NCBI RefSeq assembly: GCF_017591425.1
Contig: NW_024466599.1
Coordinates: 76,364,501 to 76,428,500 of the forward strand
Source of the DNA: Ochotona curzoniae
Taxonomy: Eukaryota; Chordata; Mammalia; Lagomorpha; Ochotonidae
Reading direction: 5' to 3'
Length of the DNA: 64,000 nt
The stretch's first letter is position 1. Each line of letters opens with the position of its first letter. Position numbers and translations under genes: made by a program. The notes under the pieces were generated by a model, which had not been told where the DNA came from, did no database searches, and was given only the letters and a program-made list of their open reading frames with translations. This document shows positions 1-10,905 of this stretch, piece by piece.

Positions 1-484
1 CCAAATTCTTCACTCAGCTGTTTGAAGCTTTCCCTTAAGGGTTTGTATATTTTGGAGGTTTGTTTCCCTAGATTGTTATTGTTATTATTATTGTGCAGCC
101 ATAAAATTCGATAGAAATGCAAGCGGCATTAGGCACACCAATTTTGATATGATTTGATAAGGCAAATCATTTTTCCTTGAAGAAATGAGCTATGCAGTTT
201 TGGACTGGTATCTATCAGAAAATAATCTGCATGTCTCACAAAAGCATGCTGGATATGGATTTTCAAATATTAAAAAGAACTATTTTCTACATTACATATT
301 TGCCAAGAAGCCCTTGAAACTTCAATATCACTTAAACGAATGTAAAACAAGAACATAAAATCCGGAACACCATGTGACTGAATTGAGTAAAATAATGAAG
401 ACATTGAAACAATTTGATGGCAATTATGAAATTAACCACTATACCTGAGCAAAAAGCACTTTGAACATTAAGCTTCATTTCATT
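1..484. other. Unique AT-rich intergenic DNA
   Basis: No supported gene or recognisable repeat is seen here. The stretch is AT-rich, with stops in all frames and a short ATT microsatellite-like run near 75-95. Confidence 0.6.
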
Positions 485-501
485 AAAAGTAGGTAGAAAC
501 T

Positions 502-835
502 GGGCCCGGTGGCATGGCCTAGCTGCTAAAGTCCTCGCCTTGAAAACCCCGGGATCCCATATGCGCCAGTTCTAATCCCGGCAGCTCCACTTCCCATCCA
601 GCTCCCTGCTTGTGGCCTGAGAAAGCAGTCGAGGATGGCTCAAAGCTTTGGGACACTGCGCCCATGTGGGAGACCTGGAAGAGGTTCCTGGCTCCTGGCT
701 TCGGATCGGCATAGCATCGGCCGTTGCACTCACTTGGGTGGGTGAATCATAGGACGGAAGATCTTCCTCTCTGTCTCTCCTCCTCTCTGTATATCTGACT
801 TTGCAATAAATAAATAAATCTTTTTTTTTAAAAAA
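502..835 (+). mobile_element. C-type SINE, near full length
   Basis: The element opens with a GGGCCCGGTGGCATGG-type head and ends ATCTGACTTTGCAATAAATA followed by an A/T-rich tail. Box A is degraded (TGGCCTAGCTG) and box B has lost its first G. A target-site duplication of 15 bp with one mismatch (AAAAGTAGGTAGAAA, 485-499, against AAAAGCAGGTAGAAA, 836-850) shows L1-mediated insertion. It belongs to the group whose 3' end reads GACTTTGCAATAAATA. Confidence 0.9.
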
Positions 836-850
836 AAAAGCAGGTAGAAA

Positions 851-1701
851 TTATGGAAAATCCTCTAACTTTAGTATTCAGCAAGGAGGAAACTTTGCTT
901 TTCCTCAGAGAAAAATGATCATTTTATCTGCATTCATTCTATGCAGACACTGAGAATTTAAATCTTAAAAACACCTAGGCTTATATAAATATGTACATTT
1001 AGTTCGCAGACTTATCCCTCAAACAACAATTGCCTCAATTGCAAATAGTTGCAGCAATGTCAAGGTGTTTCTGAGAGCTAATTAAACCAAGCTGGCACAT
1101 GATATTTTGTTTCCAATTTTCCTCCTGAGTGAAGTGGTAAGCGTTGTTAGTTACAATGTGGTAATCTAATTAAGATATACTTATTACACAGTCATTATAA
1201 TAAATATGCAAATATAATGGCAGTTGCAGCTGTGATCTCAGGTCATAAATACGATTCTAAATTTATTGGGCGTGCCTAGAATAATTTATGTTAAAGTATG
1301 CATTTCAGATATCATAACAGAGATCATTGCTTAGAGGACAAGGGACCTCAGCCACATACATTTCTAATTTATTAATTTCATTGCAAACAGAGATTGTGTC
1401 AATGATGACATGACCCATGATGAGTGTATGCTAAATAACAGTCCTAATCTTGCATAGAAGACTTAAGGATTCCAGCTCACAGACCCACCCTTACCCTCCT
1501 CCCTTGCTGTGGATCCATGAAGCTGGCCACTTAGGGTGTGGCTAGTGAGGAGCCCTTGGGGTTCAAAGGCAGGGACAACAGAGTCTCCTGATGGATGTTC
1601 TGCCCATGACAGCCCTCCCCATGTACCCATGGAACTTTTCCCAAAAGCTTGCTATGCCAGGCTCTTAAATCATGTCTCAGTAATAATGCTAGCCTAAGAA
1701 C
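851..1701. other. Unique AT-rich DNA, possible conserved non-coding element
   Basis: No repeat or gene is recognised. Between about 1000 and 1350 the sequence holds homeodomain-type TAAT motifs (for example TAATCTAATTAAG near 1171), an octamer ATGCAAAT at 1206-1213 and an E-box CAGCTG at 1227-1232. Such clusters occur in enhancers but also by chance in AT-rich DNA, so function is inference only. A GC-richer patch lies at about 1465-1620. Confidence 0.3.
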
Positions 1702-1896
1702 TGGGACTCAGTGTGGTCGCCTAGTCACTAAAGTCCTCTCCTTGAATGCGCTGGGATACCATATGGGCGCCAGTTCTAATCCTGGTGGTGCCACTTCCCA
1801 TCCAGCTCTCTGATGTGGCCCGGGAAAGCAGTCGAGGACGGCCCAAAGCCTTGGGACCCTGCACCCGTGTGGGAGACCCGAAAGAGGCTCCTGGCC
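1702..1896 (+). mobile_element. C-type SINE lacking its 3' third
   Basis: The head and body match the young C-type SINE, including GGGACTCAGTG, CATATGGGCGCCAGTT and CCCGGGAAAGCAGTCGAGGA. The match stops after GAGGCTCCTGGC and passes straight into AT-rich DNA. The CT-rich part and A-tail are missing. Loss of the 3' end is unusual for a target-primed retroposon and points to a later deletion. Confidence 0.85.
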
Positions 1897-2274
1897 TCTT
1901 TATAGTATAAAGTATAAAATAACATAATAGTATGTTATTACAAACTCCAGTCAGTTTGAATTAGTTAAAGGATTGTTTTAAATTTCATTTCAGTTGAACA
2001 TACTTTGATTAGGATGAAATGCTTATACCTGCAATATGTAAACATGTATATAATATAAACCAATCAAAGCAGAAAGCCAGCCTTTCATTTCCTGCTCTTG
2101 TCTTTGTGTCTGGAGCCTGCCAACACCTCTCCTTCAGTCCCGCATGCGACATTGGTGACATTATTATTAGGAGTAGTCACTCTGCTATGCAATGGGACAC
2201 GATGACTGGCTGAGCTTTGATATCCAGACATATGATTTTTTTCCTGGAATCCACGGAATATATTACTATTATCA

Positions 2275-2599
2275 TTTTTTAAAGATTTATTTTTATTTTT
2301 TTAATTGGAAAGGCAGATATACAGAGAGGAGAGACAGAGAGGAAGATCTTCCATCCGATGATTCATTCCCCAAGTGAGCGCAATGGCCAATGCTATGCCG
2401 ATCTGAAGCCAGGAGCCTCTTCCAGGTCTCCCACGCGGGTGCAGGGTCCCAAAGCTTTGGGACATCCTCGACTGTTTTCTCAGGCCACAGGCAGGGAGCT
2501 GGATGGGAAGTGGGGCTGCCGGGATTAGAACCGGCGCCCATATGGGATCCCGGGCGTGCAAGGTGAGGACCTTAACCACTTGCTCCACCGCGCCAGGAC
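2275..2599 (-). mobile_element. C-type SINE, young, tail subtype 2
   Basis: On + it reads tail first (AAAGATTTATTTTTATTT, then AATTGGAAAGGCAGATATACAG) and ends in CCACCGCGCCAGGACC. The flanks CCACGGAATATATTACTATT (2251-2270) and CCACAGAATATATTATTAAA (2600-2619) form an imperfect target-site duplication. The tail reads GCCTTTCCAATT rather than GACTTTGCAAT, as in the SINEs nested in the two L1 copies. Confidence 0.9.
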
Positions 2600-2761
2600 C
2601 CACAGAATATATTATTAAATAAATCTTAAAATTCCATGTTGAAAGTGTCCTCTTCAAGCACTTTATTTGTAAAGTTTAAATTTCCCCAATCTTCATGATA
2701 TAAATGACTGACCAAACTAATAATTGAGTAAATTACAAATGGTAATAGATCATTTGAGTTT

Positions 2762-2860
2762 TGCTAAGCACTTTGATCCTTTCCTTATTTAAATCTCACT
2801 AAAACCTTGTGGCTTTGTGTGCTGTTCTCATTCTGAATGCCAAGAAATTGAGCTAAACAC
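2762..2860 (-). repeat. MIR-like ancient SINE fragment
   Basis: The order GCTAAGCACTTTGATCC, then TTATTTAAATCTCACTA, then AAGAAATTGAG follows the antisense of the MIR core and 3' part as I know it (gctaagcacttt, atttaatcctcacaa, aactgag). Divergence is high, so the family call is tentative. Confidence 0.45.
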
Positions 2861-3034
2861 TGGCACACCATGAGGATGGAAAAGTCCAGATTAGCTATGG
2901 TGTTTGGACTCTGCTGCTCAGGACAGGAGACAGGAGGCAAGTATCGGTAGAGAAGCGGGGGAGAGTAGAGAATCGGAGCAACAATGTCACAGGACAGAGT
3001 GTCTTTTTGCAAGCAGTTGAAAAACTGGACAGCT

Positions 3035-3183
3035 CTGTTACCAGTAGAGTTGCTTAGGCTTCCACATGCAGTTCTGAATCCAGTTTCCCAACACAGACAT
3101 TAACTACTCTGTTTTCCACCCTGAAGTCTGTTTATACTGCTGAGAAAGCGGTAGATGATGGCCTGAGTAATAGAGCTGCGAAT
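3035..3183 (+). mobile_element. Old C-type SINE, 5' part (interrupted)
   Basis: The block at about 3141-3165 (CTGAGAAAGCGGTAGATGATGG) matches the SINE block 'cctgggaaagcagtagaggatggc'. The match breaks off at the telomere-type array and resumes on its far side, so this and 3692-3845 are halves of one element. Confidence 0.7.
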
Positions 3184-3691
3184 CCCAACCCTAACCCTAA
3201 CCCAATGCTAATCCTAACCCGAAAGCTAAGCTTAACCCTAACCCTAATCCTAACACTGACCCAACCCTAACCCTAATCCAAACCTAACCGAACCCTAACC
3301 CTAACCCAAACCTAACCCTAATCCAAACCTAACCCAACCCTAACCCTAACCCAACCCAACCCTAACCCAATCCTAACCCTGACCCAACCCTAACTCTAAC
3401 ATTAACCCTAACCCTGACCCTAACCCTAACCCAACTCTAACCCTGACCCTAACCCTAACCCAACCCTAACCCAACCGTAATTCTAACCCTAACCCAACCC
3501 TAACCCTGACCCAACCCTAACACTAACCTTAACCCTAACCGTAACCCTAAGCCAACATTAGCCCTAAACTTAACCTTAATTCTAACCTAACCCAACCCTA
3601 ATCCTAACCCTAACCTAACCCAACCCTAATCCTAACCCTAACCTAACCCTAAACCTAGCCCTAACCCAACCCTAACCCCTCACCTAACCCA
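3184..3691 (+). repeat. Interstitial telomere-type array (CCCTAA)n, about 500 bp
   Basis: About 500 bp of CCCTAA units in the C-rich orientation, mixed with CCCAACCCTAA 11-mers. Common variants are CCTAAT, CCTGAC, CCAAAC and CTTAAC. No long perfect run remains, so the array is old or has slipped repeatedly. It is flanked by two parts of the same old SINE, which shows it is internal and not a chromosome end in its present context. Mammalian interstitial telomeric repeats are thought to arise by telomerase-assisted or templated repair of double-strand breaks, or from chromosome fusion. The first fits a single-orientation array inside a SINE better. Confidence 0.93.
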
Positions 3692-3845
3692 TGTGTTAGG
3701 CAGGGATTAAGTTCCTGGATTCTGGCTTTGGCCTGGCCGAATGCTGGACATTGTTTTCATTTGGTGAATGAAGCAGCAGATGAATGGCCTTTCCCTGCAC
3801 TATCAACTCTGTCATTTTGTGTTTCAAAATAATTTTTTTTTTTAA
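3692..3845 (+). mobile_element. Old C-type SINE, 3' part (interrupted)
   Basis: The sequence resumes with ATTAAGTTCCTGGATTCTGG and GGCCTGGCC, then the ATTTGGTGAATGAAGCAGCA segment and a TGTGTTTCAAAATAA plus T/A tail. These are the second half of an older C-type SINE in the correct order relative to 3035-3183. Confidence 0.75.
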
Positions 3846-5074
3846 ATCATGACTAAGGGAGTAACTGGTGAGAAGAAGTAAGGGCACTGAGTCCTAGGAA
3901 GAGAAAAGTGAGGAAAAAAGAAAATGAAGGTGAAGGCAGGGCTGTGTGGGGGAGAGTGATGCCACTGAGATGGACTGCGAATGACGGCTTTGGGTGACCT
4001 GGTCCTGAGATGCTGATCTCCATGTACTCATTATAGAAGAAAGAAGCAAAAAAGGAGAAGGCAGAAGAAGGAACAAGCAGAGGGAGAGATCCAGAGAGAG
4101 AGAGAATATCAGTCAAGGTTATTTTTTGCAATGAAAACTGCCCAGAGTTTTCTTTTATTAGTTATTAATGAAACACAGTATGAAGACAGGAAGACAACTT
4201 TGGAAGAATTTTAAATGAAGGAAGGTTCCAAGGACAGAAAATGTCTTTTTAAATTAAATAGTCATCATCCCATGCAGCTCAACACTGGCTTCTAAGTTGC
4301 TGCTCAGAAAATCATAGGGAAAACAATGTCTGGATTGCCTGAATAGTTTTAAAACAGACTGGTTAGCTTTTTTTTCTTTTTTTACCTCCCACTCTGGAAA
4401 AAGTTTACAAAAAATTACTCTCTGTGTGATGCCTGGCATTTCAAGTGAAGAAAGCTTTCATTATTCTACTTGGATATGACTTGGACATCCATTTTGTTGC
4501 TCACCTTTTTGAACTTCATCATTTCCTTTGACAACATCATGCCTATCAGGTTAAAATTCTCACAGAAAGAATCATTGCGTAATATGTCAAGTGTTTTTCA
4601 TTAGAACCAACTGGTCACCAGGTATTCCTATAATTTGGGATTGTGCCAGCTACTGCTGATTGTAGCAGGCACTTTGACTAATCTCTTTTCCCCTTCCCTA
4701 CTTGATCATTTCCATTCATTTTTCTTTTTCTCTGTAACAGAAGCCTGGGGTTGTTGGTACTCCACCTCTCCACCCCTTCAATTGTCTCACTGATCACATG
4801 CTGGCCTTTACACCTGACTAATATTTCCTTTTCAGCTCCCAAACGTAATGTACTGCCTATTGATTGATCTCTTTCTCCCCCAAATGACTTCCTCAAGTGA
4901 TTTCCCAGCAGCTCTCTATCCTTGATTTCCTTCTGCCTGTTAGTTTCACCTCACCAGTCTCCATTAGAGGGCCTGTTGCTTGTCAAGGGTTCAAGGCAGT
5001 GCAGTGCCTTGGGACTCAAGTTCTGAGTTCTCTGTGCATGCTCCCTGCTCAGAACTCATCTTTAGATGGCACCT
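3846..5074. other. Unique intergenic DNA
   Basis: No gene or clear young repeat is seen. The 92-codon frame on - (3853-4131) has a low-complexity leucine/serine-rich translation from purine-rich DNA and no recognisable domain. Pyrimidine-rich DNA at about 4640-5070 may be a further, more diverged part of the L2 relic that follows. Confidence 0.5.
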
Positions 5075-5315
5075 GTAGTTCAAAGACTCCTGAGTTTACA
5101 TCCTTCTCATTGGCTTCTGCTTTGAGCACCAGTTTTGCATGTCTAACTGTCTGCTCTACAATCCCATTGAAGATACAACGCTCATCTCAAATTCAGCATG
5201 CTCCTCACCAAAACTCAAATCTATCTCACAAATTATTTCTTTTCTAGGTTTCCCTTCCTCAATGGTAACAAAAACCTAGCAATCATTCTGGATTCTTGTC
5301 TTCCACACCTTTAGT
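5075..5315 (+). repeat. L2-type LINE 3' region, ancient
   Basis: The order of short blocks matches the L2 3' region as I recall it: a CATGTCTAACTGTCTGCTCTACA-like block, CATCTCAAATTCAGCATG, a pyrimidine run, CAATGGTAACA, and AAAACCTAGCAATCATTCTGGATTC. No coding capacity remains. Confidence 0.65.
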
Positions 5316-5616
5316 GAATTCATTCATGAGTTGTGGCATTTTGTTCATTCCACAAGATTATGCAAATTATTATGAACTACTGACATTATAGGCATATATA
5401 TATATGCATATCACACTGTGATATTAATGACATAGCATAAGATTCATCTGTTTGTGGCAACACTGCAGTAAGCACACACACTGCATTGGAATGCATACAT
5501 TCAGTTTCATCTGCAGCTGCCCCATATATCTTAGGTGTACCACATACCTTGATCACATTATTTTCTTTTGTGGGTCATTTAATTTCAATGTTTGATCATG
5601 GCCCTAATAACAATAG

Positions 5617-5675
5617 ATGATACTGTATCTGTCTATCCATCCAGCCATCCAGCCAGCCAGCCAGCCAGTCAGCTG
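5617..5675 (+). repeat. Short (CCAGCCAT/CAGC)n repeat
   Basis: A short run of ATCC and CAGC tetramers (TATCCATCCAGCC, then CCAGCCAGCCAGCC) is visible, imperfect at both ends. Confidence 0.75.
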
Positions 5676-5899
5676 CCATCTGTCTACCCATCTTTGTACC
5701 TATCTGGTTTTCCTCCCTCTGTGTGTACATCACTATGTTTGCACAATTCAATCACTTGATGGTGCATCCTCAAAACATACCCTTGCCCTGATTGACACGT
5801 GTCTCTGCTTCCTGACAGCAGTAACTCCGCTCAGAGTCTCAGCATGCAAGCTGAAGTCTTTTTTGTTTAAACTACCACACTAACCACACTAACCACAGG

Positions 5900-6285
5900 A
5901 TTCGTTTCTTGCTTTGATCATAGTCTTTTCTCCAATCAGCAGCCACAGGGATCATCATCTTTGATTACCGGGTTATAACTTCTTTGAGCAACAACTTCTT
6001 CATACTGGGACAAAATGCCAGTCATTTCCATTGCTTGTGGGATCCTTCCAGTATCTGGCTCTGACTGTTTCCCCTTCTTCATTCTCATGATTGTCCAGCT
6101 GTACTCTCATTCTATTGAAATCGCATTGACCTTTTCACCAGCACTGAAACGTACCAAGTGTTTCCACCCAGTGTTTCTTTGCCTTGATAATCTCATGACT
6201 GCCTCTCATGCTTTAATCAGGAGCATCACCCAATTTTACTTCCTTTGTCCATTTTTCCTAAAATGCTTTTTTCTCCTTCTGTAAA
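5900..6285 (+). repeat. L2-like LINE fragment, highly diverged
   Basis: Blocks such as CATGATTGTCCAGCTGTACTCTC, GTACCAAGTG, CAGTGTTTCTTTGCCTTGATAAT and TACTTCCTTTGTCCATTTTTCCT resemble, in order, an L2-type segment also seen in other mammalian genomes. Identity is low and the call is tentative. Confidence 0.4.
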
Positions 6286-9200
6286 TGTCATTTGTGTTCA
6301 CATATCATGCTTAATTATATTGCCCTGTTCTTGTGCATTTATACATATTGTGTATCATATATATACATATATATGCTTATTATATGTTATATTCATTGTA
6401 TTCTTTCTTTAATGCAACAATATATCTTAAGCAGTTCTTGTTGTTGGCTGTCACCATTCCCTAATGTTTATGTGCAGTAAGAATCTCAAAACTCAGTGAC
6501 AGGTTTGTGTGTGATAACATCCAGAGCCATCTAATGAAAGATTTCAAAATACATCTCACAGAACTGGTCATTTTAGCACCCAGCTATTGGTTTCTAGAAA
6601 CATTGTCCATTTTAAAGAAAGCAGAATTCCTTGCAGAAATGTAACTAAATGTGCTTCAAATGAAGCATATGTCATGTTTGAGAGGCTCCTATCGGTCACA
6701 TTTGGAAGAACTGGATCACGACTAAGATACACTCCATTTCAGGGCTGTGCTAGGGGTGGGGCAGGGAAGGTCTCTTGATAGAGTGAATGGTTTTTTATAA
6801 TTCATTTTTTATGCATCAGTACCTAATTAAGTCTCATGTATTGTGTTTAATTATTGTTTAAAGTTGTTGAATAAAAGCTGATAAAAAGCAATTTCCCCGA
6901 ATATAGGCTTTCCATGTCATGCTAAGACTTTCTGAAGATGACTTCTCTGCTTCTCAGTGAGATGAACTCTGGGGACACTCTACCTCTAAAACTCTGTCCT
7001 TCTGTTGAAGTGTGACATTGTTAGGACTGGGAGAGAAAACCGTACTAGGGATGGAACAGTGTGCTCTACAGAAGACAGTGTTTGTGGGAAGAATGTGGAG
7101 GCTGCTCTGGGAGCAGCCGATGGAAGGGCAAGATCAGGTAGGAGAATTGACCACTCACTGTTATCACTATAGGAGACACATGTCCTCCGTGTCCTTGACC
7201 CTGCTGAGTTAATAATGCTGAGAAGAGGAGTTTCCTGGAAATTTGGAATAGCATCTTGTCATGATGTCCCATTAGCATGTAAGATTAGCCCATTATATGA
7301 GTGTAAGGAACAACTGGAAAGAAAATACAGATGTGCTATTTCTTGATTCCAAGGAGAGAAGGAGACACTCATGCTGGGGTGAAGAGGTGCTGTGGCCAGC
7401 TTCAGGTAACTAAGTGTTACTCCATGCAATGCTGGCATTATCTGGGTGCATTTGACAGAGTGCTAACTTGCTCAGTCTCAGTAAATCGAAGGACAGGTGT
7501 CTAGAGTCAGACAAATATACTCTGCACTTCATAAAAATGAAGGATCAAAAACGACACAGCGAGTAATCCAAATGAAGATCATTAGGATTTTGTTTTTCCT
7601 TTATTACAAGTGTTATTTTTTAAAAGGGAAAAACATTGTCATTTTTACCTGTTAATTAAGAAAAACCAGCTATTTTAGTGACATAGAAAAACAAAACAAA
7701 AAAAAGCTGTGGGACTAAGGGGCATGACAGAACTGAATGAATATGCACTCATCTTTATAATATCATCTAAATGTCTCATGGTCGGTTAAAAAGCATTTCA
7801 TGGGTAAAATTCGAATTTGCCCATTATCTGTATTTAAATGTGTGTTAAAATCGCAATGCACTTGAATTGTGAATATGGGTTTGTCTCATTATGGAACATC
7901 TTGGTACACAGAACTTTTGTTTCTTTTATAACTGCTTATCTTCTTTATAGTGTGATTGTTACTGTAGAGCGCATTAGTACACACAGAGAAGGTATGAAAC
8001 AGTGTGTAGATGGAGCTGTGATGTTTTAAGATATCACAGCACCCTAATATTATCATTGTGCTCACAGAGTAACCACATATGACCATCACCCACAGGGGTA
8101 GGCTCCCGGCTGCATGTGTACAAAGTCCAATGTGGGAAAGGCAGATTTCCAGAAATGGAAGAGCTTGATTGGTGTGGCCAATCAGACATGGCATTGGTCT
8201 GGTGTCCAGAGCAGGCTTGATGCGACTAAGATAGAGTATTTAGAACGTGGATGTGAATACATCAGCAGGGCAATTTCTGGTGGGGAGAGTGTGTCAGTAT
8301 GACCGAGTATGGATATGTATGAGACGGAGTTCAGTCAACCGAAATAATCCTTCTGATCTCTTGCTTTCTAAATGTGTCTGGCGCTTGTGTTTTTCTTATT
8401 CTCCAATTTTTACGTCCATAAGTAGGGCACGGCTCTGGTTCTGTATGTGATCTGTAGGTCACATGTGCATGCTGGCAGGTCAATCTTGTGCCACTTAGGA
8501 AATGGTGGTTTGGTATTGCAATCCTTTGAAAAAGGACTCTGATTGTGGAAGAGTAGGACATGAAAGTCAATGGTGACTCATGTCACTTATGTTTGCATTG
8601 GTTGGAGTTAAATAATGACATTCCTTTGCCTGAGACAAGACTTTCTGGAGTTGACGCATCAGATCTCGTTCCAGGACGTTACTTGCTACACGTTTGGTCA
8701 GTCCCTGTGTTTCTCCTGTTTCTGAGAAAACGAAGCTCGGTGTCAAGGACATCCACCTCTCTCTGAATTCCTGGTTACTTCACAAACTCATCCAAATCGT
8801 ATGGAAAAAAGTCTATTTACACCCATTTGTTATGCAATGATATATCAGATCTTAGCAGAGAAACTAATGCATTATTGAGCTCCTGTTTGCTGCAGGTTAT
8901 TGATAAAGAGTCACGATTTTCTACCAGGTGTGCAAAAGTATGGCTGGAGATGTCATTCTTTTTGTATCTTAGGCCAGAAATCCCTTCCAGAGAATCTCAG
9001 AGGGTGGTAATCACACAGCAAACAGACAGCTGTGCTGTCATCGGAAGTCAGTCAATTGTGATGATAAGCCTCAATTTGCTGTTAAGTGTTATGTGGCTGT
9101 GGGAACCCACTAGTGAAGTGATAGCTTTTATAAATTAACATTATAATATATGTTGCTACTACTAAATACAAAGAAAATCTCCTTGTATTACTCTCTCCTA

Positions 9201-9334
9201 CTCTACCTAATACAAGATGTATTGACCTACATTGCTACAAGTAAACCTGAGACTTTGCAAATTAAAACATTTAAGAAGAAAAGTATCTGTACTACCAGCA
9301 GGGAAATCATGCATACCTCCTCTTGGGTTATCAC
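6286..9334. other. Unique intergenic DNA, about 3 kb
   Basis: No gene is recognised. There is a TA/CA-rich patch at about 6340-6385. The 101-codon (7889-8194, -) and 103-codon (8827-9138, +) frames show no domain. No splice-bounded conserved exon could be identified by eye. Confidence 0.5.
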
Positions 9335-9780
9335 TCTCACTGGAAAGCATGAGAACCAGGACTGGATCAGGCATCCAGACAGAAGGGCACCCACCAGCAT
9401 GTGTGTGGACTGGATAGTGGAGCTGGTTGGGATGAAATAGGCTTCAATGCCCATTGACATTTATGAAAGCTGAATGGGATGTGGGGCAAACTGGACCAGT
9501 CTGCTATACATACTGACAAGCACGGGGACCATCACAGCGGACTGGACTGGTAGGGGTTATTATGGGTTGCTCTGACTAGGCTGCAGCTCCCACTAGTTTG
9601 TGTGAGGGCTGAATGTATGGTGGGCAGGATTGGGCTGGATTGCAACACTCATTGGTTCATGTGGAAGACAGGACTGGAAAACAGAACTGATGCAGTAATT
9701 GCTACCATCAGCCTATTCATAGGCAGATGGGTTAATGGACTCTGCCTGATCCTGTACTGGCATGCACACACCAACCATGA
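9335..9780 (+). repeat. Degenerate minisatellite, about 60 bp units
   Basis: At least six related units begin near 9337, 9390, 9450, 9510, 9589 and 9649, with a weaker one near 9708. Spacing is about 60 bp, with one longer unit (9510-9588). Each starts with a CCCAYTGRYATGTGTG-like box, continues with a GGGCTGAATG-like box and contains a GGACTGGACTGG-like core. The array could be an independent minisatellite or the monomer region of an L1-type 5' UTR. No ORF1 follows, so its origin is unresolved. Confidence 0.75.
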
Positions 9781-10330
9781 AGAGAATCCTAACCATGAAA
9801 AGAAGTGCAGGTCCCATGCTCTGACCAAGGAGTGCATGTGTCAAAGCTGAGCCTCTTACGTGGCTCAGATGGAACAGTGGACAGCATATCCAGGTGCACA
9901 TGGCAGTCTATCGAAATCTAGATACCACAACAGAGGATGGAGGACAGAACAAATCGATCAGCTACCCCCGCCAGGCATTGGCAGTTAAATTCTGGGCAAA
10001 TGGAGACTCTGAAATGGACTATGTCAACCAGTGGATTCTGGAGAGATTTCATTGGGGTTGGAATCGTGAGACTGGCAGTAATTCAGAACTGTTGAACTCT
10101 CAAAATTACTTGAGCATTGCCCTCGGAGCATACTCCATGTCGGGGACCCAGCCTTGGGGAGGCTGGGTGAGGCTTCTTCCTTTATCTCTCCCTTACTCCA
10201 GATACAGCAAAAAAGAGAGAGAAAATATGGAAATATGGGTCTTACTGACTTTACTGTAGCCCTTGACCTTTTGTGCCTTAATGAACTACATGAAGATTAT
10301 CAAAATGAAATAATTATAAAAAAGCATCTT
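9781..10330 (+). other. Unassigned sequence downstream of the minisatellite
   Basis: This stretch directly follows the 60 bp array and ends in A-rich DNA (AAATGAAATAATTATAAAAA). It contains a 121-codon frame (9894-10259, +) with tryptophan-rich but unrecognised sequence. The stretch may be the rest of one interspersed element with the array, but I do not recognise a family and assign no protein function. Confidence 0.35.
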
Positions 10331-10611
10331 TACTAAAAATGTACAAACTTTATCATTATTCCTTAATCATTCCAGTCTAACAACCATTTACACAGAATTT
10401 AGATTTTATTGTCATAAGCAATCCAGAGGTGTCTTAAGTTTTATGAGTGGATGCTTGTGCTTTTTGCTCCACAGTTTTACATTTTCTATGAGACTTACAA
10501 AGGTCTGCAGTTTTGGTATCCATTGAAGGTTCTGAAATCTGTTCTCCGTGGCTATCAAAGGACAACAGTATTTAAGATGCTTGTCCATGCTGCTTGGTTC
10601 TGGGGCTGTGC

Positions 10612-10823
10612 GATGAGTCAAGCCATCACCTGTGACACTGGCATCCTTATGGGTGCTGCTTCATGTCTCACCCATTCTTGATGCAGGTTCCTGCTGGCTG
10701 CCTAGGAAGGCCAGTAGCGGATTGCCTGGACACTCTGGTGAGAGACTTGGAAGAAGTTCCTGATTCTTGCCTTCAGACTGACTCAGCCCTGGCCATTGTC
10801 GTCCTCTGCGGAGTGGAGGGAAG

Positions 10824-10871
<48 letters not shown>

Positions 10872-10905
10872 ATCCCTCTCTATAACTCTTTCAAATCGAA
10901 GAATA
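10612..10905 (+). mobile_element. Old C-type SINE containing a (TG)n tract
   Basis: Old-family landmarks are present in order: GTGACACTGGCATCCTTATG, GACTTGGAAGAAGTTCCTGATT, CAGCCCTGGCCATTGT and TATAACTCTTTCAAAT. The CT-rich segment normally before the tail has been replaced or expanded by a TG dinucleotide run. Confidence 0.75.
10825..10870 (+). repeat. (TG)n microsatellite
   Basis: About 23 uninterrupted TG dinucleotides inside an old SINE. Length polymorphism is likely. Confidence 0.97.

Noticed and set aside
3184..3691. A true chromosome end or assembly end
   Set aside because: The array is degenerate and flanked by two halves of one SINE and normal intergenic DNA.
9335..9780. CRISPR-like repeat/spacer array
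   Set aside because: The units are contiguous, about 60 bp and degenerate, without unique spacers, and the genome is mammalian.
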